A stretch of DNA of 36,979 nt from Polynucleobacter sp. AP-Latsch-80-C2 (GTDB lineage: Bacteria; Pseudomonadota; Gammaproteobacteria; Burkholderiales; Burkholderiaceae), in the NCBI RefSeq assembly GCF_018882185.1, contig NZ_JACVOY010000014.1, positions 1 to 36,979 on the forward strand, in the 5' to 3' direction. The notes under the pieces were generated by a model. That model was not told the DNA's origin. It did not search any database and worked only from the letters and a program-made list of their open reading frames with translations. Each line of letters starts with the position of its first letter. Within the stretch, counting starts at the first letter, position 1. Shown here one piece after another: positions 8,581 to 17,700 of the stretch. The position numbers and the translations under genes were made by a program.

Positions 8581-10338
8581 ATGTTTTTAATAGAGAAAAT
8601 GACTCAAAACACCTTTTTTCGCCTCAACAAGCTGTCTTACTCTGCATTAGCACTTTTTGTAGGGGGTGCTAGCATTTCTAGCGCTGTCTATGCCCAAGTT
8701 GATGCCGGCGCCTTGCAGCAGAATTTAGAGCGTCAACTCCCCTTGCCCTCCCCCCTTGCCCTTCCAGAATCAGCCAAACCTACCGCTCCACGTGAAAGTG
8801 CCTCTAAAGCGGGTGAAGTCCGCTTTACGGTCAATTCTTTCGTTTTGGAAGGGGTAAAGCTACTTCCTGAAGCTACGGTTCAGGGTGTTCTCAAGCAATG
8901 GGTAGGCAAACCCGTCAATTTTGATGATTTGCAAAAGGCTTGTGATGCTGTTGTCGCTTTGTATAGATCTAAGGGATTTACTGTTCAAGCTATTTTGCCT
9001 CCACAAAAGATTGCTGATGGCGTAGTGAAGATTTTGATTACTGAAGCCAAGTTAAGCGAAGTGATTGTGGACACCCCGCAAGGCAACACGCGTTTTGGTA
9101 AAGATCGTGCTGCCCAGTACATTACTTATGCAAATCCCGTCGGCGGTCCGCTCAATATGGATAACTTGGAGCGTGCCTTAATCATTTTGAATGAAACTCC
9201 TGGTGTAATGGTATCTAGTCAATTAGAGCCAGGCAAGAATGATGGTGAGACTGCTGTTCGAGTACAGCTCACTGAACCCCCTATTGCTGCCGGTCGTGTT
9301 GAACTCAATAACTACGGAAGCCGTACTACTGGTGCTAACCAAGGCGTGGTTGCTTTAAATGCCAATAACGTTACAGGCATTGGTGATCAAGCGGCGATTA
9401 ACGGAATTGCTTCTGAAGGTTCGCAATATATTCAAGCGGCCTACTCTTTGCCTGTTTCTCCTGATGGTCTTCGCTTAGGAGTAGCTGGAACCTACTTGAA
9501 CTATAAGAACGTCAGTAGCTATGTGTCTGCCAATAGCGGTGTGGGCGATGCATGGACAACGGGTTTGAGTGCAGCCTATCCACTCATTCGTAGTCAGGCA
9601 ACAAACCTCAATGCAACTCTGAACTATGACATTAAGAGTTACATGAATAAAAATAATACGACTCAATATGTCATCAGCAGCTACAACATTAATAACTTTT
9701 CTATTGGCATGTCAGGCAACCACTATGACGGCTTTGCTGGCGGCGGCATCTCGACTGGTTCGGTCTCTGTAGTACAAGGCTACCTGGATATTCTAGGAAC
9801 CAGCTCCAAAGGTTATGGCGCTTACACCCCGCCTAGCTTTTCTAAATTGGCCCTCTCTGGAAGTCGTAATCAACAGCTGACTGAAGACGGATTAACCTCT
9901 TTCTATGTTGCTGTCAGCGGTCAAGCTGCTTCAGTTAACTTAAACTCCGCAGAGCAGTTTTATCTAGGAGGTCCTTATGGGGTGCGCGCCTATCCAGTTG
10001 CACAGGGTGGTGGCTCACAAGGTGGCTTAGCTACAGCCGAATTGCGTCGCCAGTTACCAGAGAATTTCACAATCAGCGCCTTCTTTGATGCTGGCGCTGT
10101 ACAGCAATACAAAAATCTATATCCAGGCTGGCAGGGTCAAACCCATGCCAACAATACTTACTCTTTAATGGGTGCGGGCTTGGGTCTTAAATGGATCTTT
10201 GGTGGGTGGAACGTTGCTGGTTCAGTAGCTTGGCAAGTGGGTAAAAATCCTCTATACAACCAGTATGGACAAGCAGTAAATACCGATGGCACCACTACCA
10301 ATCCTCGTGGCTGGATTACCGGTAGCTATACATTTTGA
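8581..10338 (+). CDS. TpsB outer-membrane transporter, ShlB/FhaC/HecB family
   Basis: This is the outer-membrane pore that exports TpsA exoproteins. From ATG 8581 the protein has 585 residues, normal for the family. ATG 8599 gives a tidier 32-residue signal peptide (ending SAVYA|Q), and the frame stays open upstream to a TTG at 8518. After the signal peptide comes a Pro-rich linker, then POTRA sequence (about residues 60-145: VRFTVNSFVLEGVKLLP, then YRSKGFTVQAILPPQ) that recognises the TPS domain. The rest is beta-barrel, with the conserved L6-loop motif as VRAYP (468-472) and a C-terminal aromatic strand ending SYTF, as outer-membrane barrels have for BAM-dependent assembly. It is divergent from tpsA2 and convergent with the tpsA1 group, so it is not in an operon with either substrate. 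No other tpsB is visible. Confidence 0.93.
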   Translation: MFLIEKMTQNTFFRLNKLSYSALALFVGGASISSAVYAQVDAGALQQNLERQLPLPSPLALPESAKPTAPRESASKAGEVRFTVNSFVLEGVKLLPEATVQGVLKQWVGKPVNFDDLQKACDAVVALYRSKGFTVQAILPPQKIADGVVKILITEAKLSEVIVDTPQGNTRFGKDRAAQYITYANPVGGPLNMDNLERALIILNETPGVMVSSQLEPGKNDGETAVRVQLTEPPIAAGRVELNNYGSRTTGANQGVVALNANNVTGIGDQAAINGIASEGSQYIQAAYSLPVSPDGLRLGVAGTYLNYKNVSSYVSANSGVGDAWTTGLSAAYPLIRSQATNLNATLNYDIKSYMNKNNTTQYVISSYNINNFSIGMSGNHYDGFAGGGISTGSVSVVQGYLDILGTSSKGYGAYTPPSFSKLALSGSRNQQLTEDGLTSFYVAVSGQAASVNLNSAEQFYLGGPYGVRAYPVAQGGGSQGGLATAELRRQLPENFTISAFFDAGAVQQYKNLYPGWQGQTHANNTYSLMGAGLGLKWIFGGWNVAGSVAWQVGKNPLYNQYGQAVNTDGTTTNPRGWITGSYTF

Positions 10339-10349
10339 TGATGGCTTAA

Positions 10350-11120
10350 TTACTTAGCCTGAGTCATGACTGGGTCGCTACCGGGGTCGCCACTACAGGG
10401 TGCGGCCCTTTTACTTTGTGCGTAGAGATCTGCGTTTTCCATGCGCTCACTATTACCAGGGTGCGTAGATAGAAACGGAATGGCTGCACCCTCACCTAAA
10501 GCGTTCATCTTGGCAGCAAAGCGATAACTTCCACACGGAGAGTACCCCGCTTGCATTGCCCACTGCATACCCATCTCATCAGCTAAGCGTTCATCATTAC
10601 GACTAAATGTGAGACCTACCCCCTTGGCGGCGTTACCAATAATTAAGCCGCTAAAGGGAATAAAGTAACTCGCAATCATGCCTAAGGCTTGGCTAGTGGC
10701 ATCTACTGCTGCATCGCGATTCTTGGCGTAATCTGCTTGCGTATGGCCCAGTTGATGATGGGCTAACTCATGACCCATGACGGTGGCCATGACATCAGGA
10801 TCATTGCCAAACTGCGCAATGAAACCATTGGTAAAAATGATGTAGCGCTGATTGTTTTGTAGCTCTGCAAAGGCATTGATCTCTTTTGAATCTGATAAGC
10901 CCACAATAAATGGAAAGGGGACCGTTTTCACCATTTTTTGACGAACCGTAGCTAGATTCTTTTCTGCGCTACTGGCGCTTAGATTGGTATTGGCGGTTTG
11001 CCACCATGTCTCATTGGGTATTTGAACTGCCATTGGCTTTTTAGTGCTAGAACAGGCCACAAGGAGCGCGCTGCAAAGAACTGCCAAGGTATTGCGTGTA
11101 GTGCAAATACCAAAACCCAT
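10350..11120 (-). CDS. M48-family zinc metalloprotease, lipoprotein
   Basis: This 256-residue predicted periplasmic lipoprotein has a lipobox, LLVAC, with Cys23 as the likely lipidated residue. The catalytic HELAH motif (residues 117-121, in VMGHELAHHQLGH) and a downstream ERLAD motif near residue 177, supplying the third zinc ligand, mark an M48 peptidase. HPGNSERM near the end is also typical of the family. Related M48 lipoproteins such as BepA/YfgC and LoiP degrade or rescue misassembled outer-membrane proteins. Its start is 2 nt after the stop of the upstream gene, implying translational coupling in the tpsA1 group. Its stop is 11 bp from the tpsB stop on the other strand, leaving no room for separate intrinsic terminators. 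Quality control of TpsB or of stalled TpsA is inference. Confidence 0.9.
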   Translation of the reverse strand: MGFGICTTRNTLAVLCSALLVACSSTKKPMAVQIPNETWWQTANTNLSASSAEKNLATVRQKMVKTVPFPFIVGLSDSKEINAFAELQNNQRYIIFTNGFIAQFGNDPDVMATVMGHELAHHQLGHTQADYAKNRDAAVDATSQALGMIASYFIPFSGLIIGNAAKGVGLTFSRNDERLADEMGMQWAMQAGYSPCGSYRFAAKMNALGEGAAIPFLSTHPGNSERMENADLYAQSKRAAPCSGDPGSDPVMTQAK

Positions 11121-11122
11121 AT

Positions 11123-11683
11123 TTAAATCAAAATATCTTTGAGGCCACGCATACCCGGAGAATTAGCAGGTGGAACTGGTACCGGAGTCGCTGGTGCAGG
11201 CTGATTTGGGCGTTGAGCAGCCTTTGCAGCCTCCTCAAGAGCCCTTCTAATGGCCTCAGTTGAACCCGCCAAGCTAAAGCGCGTGACGCCAAATGCTCCA
11301 GACTGCAGCGCTACTGCAAAGCCAATCGTGTCCCCTGCTTTAACAGCATTGAGCACGGCATCAAAGGGATCCAAGATCTGAAAGAGATTACCGCCAATTT
11401 GGGTGCATTGCATGGATAAGGCTGTAGAGATGCTTGCGCTATTCATGAGCACAGAGTACTTAGCACCTGGTTGGCACTGCAAAGCTTGATGAAGGTAGAA
11501 CAAACATTTATCAGCCGCACAAAAGACCCCAAAAGAGGATTTGGAATCATTAGATGTGTAGGCTTCTGTAGTGGCGCCATTCATGTCTACTATCCAGCTC
11601 TGATAAGCCACCTTCTCACCCGCAATAGCAAGCTGAGATGAGAGGCTTAAGAAAAACAGCGTGGATAGTAGAAGCTTTTTCAT
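11123..11683 (-). CDS. Small secreted protein, possibly IalB-like
   Basis: This 186-residue protein has a clear signal peptide (MKKLLLSTLFFLSLSSQLAIA|G) and is therefore periplasmic or secreted. The mature part has four cysteines (in FGVFC, DKCLF, LQCQPG and MQC), suggesting two disulfides in the oxidising periplasm. The segment FSLAGSTEAIRRAL resembles the region near the end of invasion-associated locus B (IalB) proteins, where a SLKGFTAA-like stretch occurs; I recall this from memory and hold it weakly. The C-terminus is a Pro/Ala-rich tail (PAPATPVPVPP). It begins 10 nt after the isomerase stop and ends 2 nt before the M48 start, so the three are probably co-transcribed. No strong ribosome binding site is visible. 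Function unknown; an accessory role in adhesin secretion is a guess from position. Confidence 0.8.
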   Translation of the reverse strand: MKKLLLSTLFFLSLSSQLAIAGEKVAYQSWIVDMNGATTEAYTSNDSKSSFGVFCAADKCLFYLHQALQCQPGAKYSVLMNSASISTALSMQCTQIGGNLFQILDPFDAVLNAVKAGDTIGFAVALQSGAFGVTRFSLAGSTEAIRRALEEAAKAAQRPNQPAPATPVPVPPANSPGMRGLKDILI

Positions 11684-11693
11684 TGGGATGAGC

Positions 11694-12515
11694 TTACATC
11701 ACAATCTTGGCAGATTCACGCAATTTCTTAACAGTTTCAGCCAGATACTGCTGCACGATGGCTTGGCGCAACTGCGGCTTAGCCTCATCAAACGTTGGGA
11801 ATTTGAATGCGCGCTTATCGTCAACCTTCACAATCACCCAACCACCTTGAGTTTGGATTGGTGCATTAGATATGGCACCTTTACTCAGATTCACAATCAC
11901 ATTGGCTACAGGGGCTACAACCTGGCCTGGCAATACCCAACCAATTTGACCGCCATTGGCTTTTGAAGCTTGATCAATGGAATAGTCTTGCGCCAACTTA
12001 CCAAAGAGCTCACCCTTCTGGATGCGTCGGATTAAATCGTTTGCATCAGTTTCAGTTGTCACAATAATTTGGCTCAAGCGATATTGGGTCGCAGATGCAC
12101 CTTCACCAATGAGTTTTCTTTGGCGGTCATACTCTTCGCGTAGCTTTGCATCTGAAATAGGATTCTTCTGAAAATGATTTTCCAAAAATGCTTGAATCAT
12201 CAATGTTTGCTTGAGTTGAGCAATCTGATCCCGGAAGTCGATATCTTTATCTAAGCCTTGGCGAATCGATTCTTGAGTAAGTAACTCACGATTAATCAAT
12301 TCATCTTTAAGTGCATTCTTGAGTTCTGGTGAATCTTTTTGACCTTGAGCCATTGCTGCTTTGACATTAAGATCCAGCAAGCCATTGGTAAGCGGCGTGC
12401 CGTTGACTGTTGCAAAGAAATCCACATTATTGGAAGCAGGCTTATCGGCTGCATAGATCGACTGACTGATCACTAAAAGACCAGCCAGGAGAGAATAAAT
12501 AAGTTGTTTTTTCAT
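11694..12515 (-). CDS. Periplasmic parvulin-type peptidyl-prolyl cis-trans isomerase
   Basis: This 273-residue protein has an N-terminal signal peptide (ISQSIYA|ADKP). Residues ~33-135 form a SurA/PpiC-like helical chaperone region (VNGTPLTNGLLDL, then DELINRELLTQESI). Residues ~143-243 form a rotamase domain with the hallmark strings SQIIV, FGKLAQDYSID, NGGQIGWV and GGWVIVKVDD. A helical C-terminal tail follows. The size and layout match the Par27-like group; Bordetella Par27 is reported to bind the adhesin FhaB in the periplasm. The gene starts 46 nt downstream of the tpsA1 stop in the same orientation, so a dedicated chaperone role for this exoprotein is a reasonable inference. The spacer holds only a small inverted repeat (TGTGC / GCACA). 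Confidence 0.92.
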   Translation of the reverse strand: MKKQLIYSLLAGLLVISQSIYAADKPASNNVDFFATVNGTPLTNGLLDLNVKAAMAQGQKDSPELKNALKDELINRELLTQESIRQGLDKDIDFRDQIAQLKQTLMIQAFLENHFQKNPISDAKLREEYDRQRKLIGEGASATQYRLSQIIVTTETDANDLIRRIQKGELFGKLAQDYSIDQASKANGGQIGWVLPGQVVAPVANVIVNLSKGAISNAPIQTQGGWVIVKVDDKRAFKFPTFDEAKPQLRQAIVQQYLAETVKKLRESAKIVM

Positions 12516-12561
12516 GGGCTTATTTTATGCCAAAGATGTGCCTAGGTGGTGCACACAAGCC

Positions 12562-14760
12562 TTACTTGGTATCAATCAAGATAGGAGGCGATTCTTCCAT
12601 AACCTGACCATTTCTGATGGATTGGATCTTAATTTCAACTGGTTTTGCGCCCGGTGGCACTTGAGATGCGCTGAAAGTATTTGTTTCAGGATCATATTTG
12701 AGCCAGGTTGGCAAAGGTGAACCATCAGACTGAATCGCCCTTTCAATAACGGAACCGGTTGTTGGTGAAGCGGTCAAGGTAGCGGTGTTAGCCACAATAG
12801 AAGCAGGTAATAATGCTTCGGGCACTGTGAACTTAAACCCTTGAACCGGTGACGAAGAAGCTAAAGTAGTTGGCTCACCGTTAATCAACACTTTGACTAA
12901 AATATTCACCATGCCAGACTCTGGTTTTGGAATTAAGGCATCCTTATTAAAGGCCTGCATACCAGCAAACATCTTCAAACCAGCAACAGCATTAGCATCA
13001 GGAGCCATCACTACATTGACGCTTCCACTGTTTTGAGCAGGAGAGAAGAACACAAAATTCGTAGAGTTCTGAATGGTTGATGCAACTGCAGCATTATTAG
13101 TTAATGGCGAATTTTGCGTTGGCATCGCTACAGGAACTGCAATTGGTGCCACAAAATTAGCGGGCGCAGGTATTAATGGCTGAGAAGCTGGAGGGAAGTA
13201 TGCAGGCAATCCAGCCGGAACGAATGTAGGAGGTACAAAGACTTGCGGCACATAACCAAGCGCTGGTGTTATGACGGCAGGACTACCCCAATTATTGGTG
13301 CCGGCAGTGTTTTGATTAGCAGAGTAATTATTCGAACCATTGATTGTTAATGCGTCCAAGCTTCCCGGATTCTGGAGATTCATTTGACCAGCCCCAGCGC
13401 CACTGGTTTGCAATGGCAATAAATAAGTAATGGTGGCTGTTGGGTCATAAACAGAGAAGGTTACCGTACCAGGTTGAGTTGTAGCCTGTGCCGTCATTAA
13501 ATTGGCACGATAAGTCTGGTTTGAATAGGTAGAGACATTCCCAACCAAGCTAACAGTTCCAACATAATTTAAGACAGAATTTGCCTGATTTTGATTAACT
13601 ACCACTTGCGCATTGAGGCTATAGAGTGGCGATACGTTACCAACAGATGCACCAAAGTTCACGCTAGATGCAGCACTAGAGCCTGCCGTTGCATCAGGCG
13701 CGATTGCAGCAACCAATAAGGTATGGGTATTTGGCACTAAGTCATTTACGGTGCCATTAAATGTGACATTTGGATCTTCAGAAATCATCGTGCGAATATA
13801 AATAGGATTCATATTCAGATACTTAATGGTGCTGGTAATAGCAGGAGTTGAGTACTGGAAATAACTGTTATAGCCGGAATATAAGAATCCGACAGTTGGG
13901 GTGCGGCCAAGGTAAGACGCATCGCCAATAAATGTATTACCGTTATAGGTCTGCCCTACTGCTGTGATGATGTCCGCCAAAATGTTAATGCTTGAGCCAG
14001 TCATCGCAAGGGAATTGAGACGCGCCGCTGAGCCAACACTATCCCCAATGGTGACGACTCCAGTACCAGCATTGGCAACTAAAGATTGTGACTTAGCAGT
14101 CGCTCCATCAATCTTGCCCAAGAAATTAATATTGGCATTGGAAGTTCTCAGAGTAGTTGTACCACTTACCGTTGATCCCAAAATCAAATCGCTATAGGTC
14201 TGCGCTCCAGTGGTGGTGATATTGCTTAACAATTGGGTCGTACCGCTAGTGATATTGAGATACGGCAATGTCACTGCGCTTAAGGTACTGAATGAGGCCG
14301 GATTAATTGCAGTACCGTTTGAAGTAATGTTCGGCGCGCCAATAGCAGAGCCATTGCCTACGATCAGACTGGATCCAGCATTTAAAGTGGTGCCGCCCAC
14401 ATAGTTGTTAATACCGCTTAAGGTAATTGGGCCACTATTGCTAATCGTCACGCTACCAGCACCTGCAATAGTCATTGCAATATTTGCTGCAGATGAGAGG
14501 TTGAAGTTCACATTGCCGTTATTGACTACCGCTGATGTGATAGGTCCTGCCACTGCATTGTCATAAACCACAGATGTTGCAACTGGAATAATCACATTAG
14601 CTACGTTCGATAAATCTGGAATAGCACCAACGGTAGTGGTACCAGTCGTTGTCCAGTTAGCAGGATTAGACCAATTACCACCGCTATTAGGCCCTGTATA
14701 AGTTACAGAGTTGAGCTGGGTAATAACGCCATTACTGCCAGCATAAAGACCGCTATTGAC
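12562..14760 (-). other. C-terminal tail of tpsA1: PATR-like unit, Pro-rich linker and Ig-like end
   Basis: Reading toward the C-terminus, a GGNWSNPANW segment near 14,670 is followed by one PATR-like unit (NNYVGGTTLNAGSSLIVGNG, near 14,350-14,410). Next come more beta-strand-like sequence, a Pro-rich stretch (13,090-13,260: VPPTFVPAGLPAYFPP) and a compact end containing LPTWLKYDPETNTFSA near 12,650-12,720. That last string resembles putative Ig / cadherin-like (He_PIG-type) domains. There is no C-terminal barrel and no cysteine pair near the end. Confidence 0.6.
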
Positions 14761-17700
14761 CAAGGCATTAACTGCAATTTGATAATTGGCTTTATCAGCT
14801 CCATTTAAGAGCACACCCAAGTTGTATGCAATACCAGTGCCTACGTTCTTTGTTGAGAATGTACCAGTTGCTGTTGCACTTATGGCATCGCCAGCAATAA
14901 AACCACTGCTTGCTGTGATGGCCAAGTTATTCATGTAAACGGAACCGTCGTAAACCTTGGATACCCCTGCAATACCCAAGTCAGCATAGGCGAGTTGCTT
15001 CGGTGTTACATCCAAACCACCAATCACCGCCATGGAATTGAAGTTGCTTCCGGTAATACTTGGTGAACTGGCGCCTAAGGCATAACTACCAACCGAGAGA
15101 TTTCCAGAGCTACTATTGACAGGATTGATTGCATTGGCGGTAAATTGCGCCGTTGATCCTAGGCCATCGTTCATAGTGACCATATTCCCAACTACCGTTA
15201 CCGGAATACCACTAATAACTGTACCGTCAGCTTTCAAGTAAGCGGCAGTCACAGATCCATAACTTGGAGCGGTGCTATAAACGGTAGCGTTATTAGCCAT
15301 TTTCACCAATAACTGCTCTGCTGGGGCGATTACATAGTTACCTGCAACATACTGAACTAAGTAGTTTTGTGGATTTAATCCGCTTGGTAATAGAACGTTG
15401 GTATAGAGGCCAGGGGTATTCACCTGATCATTTGTTCTGGAAATTACTAAAGCTGCGCTGCCTAATGCGCCGCTAGTAGAGGTATCACCGTTCACAAAAC
15501 CGGCATACATTGCACCTGCATATCCACCAGCACAGGCTAAACCACCACAATTAGTAGCGCTACCAACGAGATCTGTTTGAGAAACAAACTTACCATCTGC
15601 AACTGCAGTGACAAGCAATGTTGCTTTATTAACTCTCAAATTAGCAGCAACATAGGTGATGTTGTAATTTGTCGTGCCAGCACCAACAGCATTAGCAATA
15701 GAAATTGCATTCGCATACGTTCCAGCATTAATCGCTCCTGGAATCACTTGATTGCCGTTATAGAGAATGGTTGCGCTACTGACATAATCTCCATTACGTA
15801 AGCTTCCCACCAAACCAGAGGTTGGTGTTGTGAGGGCGGACTGAGAAATCACTGCCAAAGATCCATATATACTGGTCTGGTCAAGCGCAGTCACAGTCAA
15901 TGGTGCAGCAGTAACGGTCAAATTTGCCGGAGTATAGCTAATCACATAGTTATTGCCAGCAGTGAGAGAGCCTTGGGTAATCGCGTAAGTTCCAACATTA
16001 GATGCTGATCCAGCACTACCGTTATAAGCACTTGCTGCAGTAATCAATGCCCCACTCATCGTGTCGCCATTTACTAGACCAGTCACTGTTTGATAAGTGA
16101 GAGTCGGTAAGGCAGCGTCCGCATAAACCATCGTCGTAGAATTAGCCACCACATTAATTGGTTTCGGATTTACCGTCAGTACACCAGTTTGATAAGTAAT
16201 GGTGTAGTTAGCAACGTGAGCACCAACCGCGTTATTGGAAACAATCGTATATGCACCAATATTAGTAGTACCAGGCACGACTGCATTACCAGCAACCGTT
16301 AAACCAACTCCAGAAATAGTATCGCCATTCACCAACCCGGTAGAAGTAAATGCTGAGCTTCCCAAAGTGAATGCTGAGCCATAAGTGGAGGATTGAGCAT
16401 TTGCGCTAACGATCAAGGCTGCTGGCGTTACTGTTATCAGTGCCGGTGTATAGCTAATGGTGTAGTTAGATCCAGCACTCAGAGTGCCCTGAGTAATTGC
16501 ATAGGTACCGATATTCGATGCTGACCCTACTCCACCGTTATACGCAGTTGCAGCCGTAGTTAAAGCGCCAGTAAATGGAGTATCGCCGTTTTTCAAGCCT
16601 ACTGCAACGTAGCTCAGAATTGGCAAGCTAGAAGCCGCATAAGTCATTGTCTTGGTATCAGCCGTAACTGTTATGGCCGCAGGATTGATGACCAAATTAC
16701 CGCCGACATAGGTAATGGCGTAATTGGACAATAAAGTTCCCGCAACTGCTACAGCATTGCTTGGGGCTACCCCACCGTTATAGGTGCCTGCATTCTCAGT
16801 AGCCGCAACACCAGCAGAACCACCGTAAGTTAAGGTCACGGCGCTAACACTATCCCCGCCGATAAATCCGCTACTTACAAAACCAGTAGTTCCTAAGCTA
16901 GCGATCGCAGTGCCGTAAGTAGTGGATTGCGCATTCGCTGTAATCGTGACGGGTTTACCTGTGATGTTCGCAGTTAAGGCAGTAGCAACATCGGCAATAT
17001 AGTAATTTGGATTGGAGATACTTAAACCACTCAGATTAGCGGTCACGGTAATACCTGAAGCTGCATTAGCGCTGGCAAATGTTCCGGCCGTTGCTGTGCC
17101 AGATAAGGTGGCTGTATCACTACCCAATAATCCGCCAGAAATAGCCAAGGTGCCACTCAAAGTCGCCGCAGTAGTAGTGTCATACACCTTATTAGCCGCT
17201 GTCAGGCCACCGATGGTGACTGGTGCAGGAGTGATGTTGGCAGTTAATGGCGTAGTCACACCAGAGACGTAGTAGTTGGCGTTAGATAGAGCCAGGCTGC
17301 TCAAGTTAGCTGTTACTGCAATCGCATTACCTGCGTTAGCACTCGCAAAGGTACCTGCTGTGGCTGTACCAGATAAAGTAGCTGTATCGCTACCCAATAG
17401 ACCACCAGCAATGGCTGATGTGCCAGTCAAGGTTGCTGCGGTTGTAGTGTCGTAGACCTTATTAGAAGCAGCCAAACCACTAATGGTGATCGGCGCAGGC
17501 GTGATATTGGCAGTTAATGGGCTAGCGACACCAGCAACATAGTAGTTAGCGTTAGACAGAGCCAAACCACTCACGTTCACTGCCACAGCAATTGCGCTAC
17601 CCGCATTAGCAGTCGCAAAAGTAGCAGCTGCATTACCGCTCACAGTAGAAGTATCAGTACTCAATAGACCGACAACCGTTTTTGTACCGCTCAAGGTAGC

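Noticed and set aside
8745..8760. C6 tract and repeated TTGCCCT in the 5' part of tpsB as a possible phase-variation switch
   Set aside because: The homopolymer is only six bases and the repeat imperfect; most phase-variable tracts are longer. The frame is intact here.
9475..9666. Minus-strand open frame inside tpsB
   Set aside because: It is entirely within tpsB, with no signal or motif; an antisense shadow.
12514..12720. Plus-strand open frame across the tpsA1 / isomerase junction
   Set aside because: It overlaps two well-supported minus-strand genes and has no family features.
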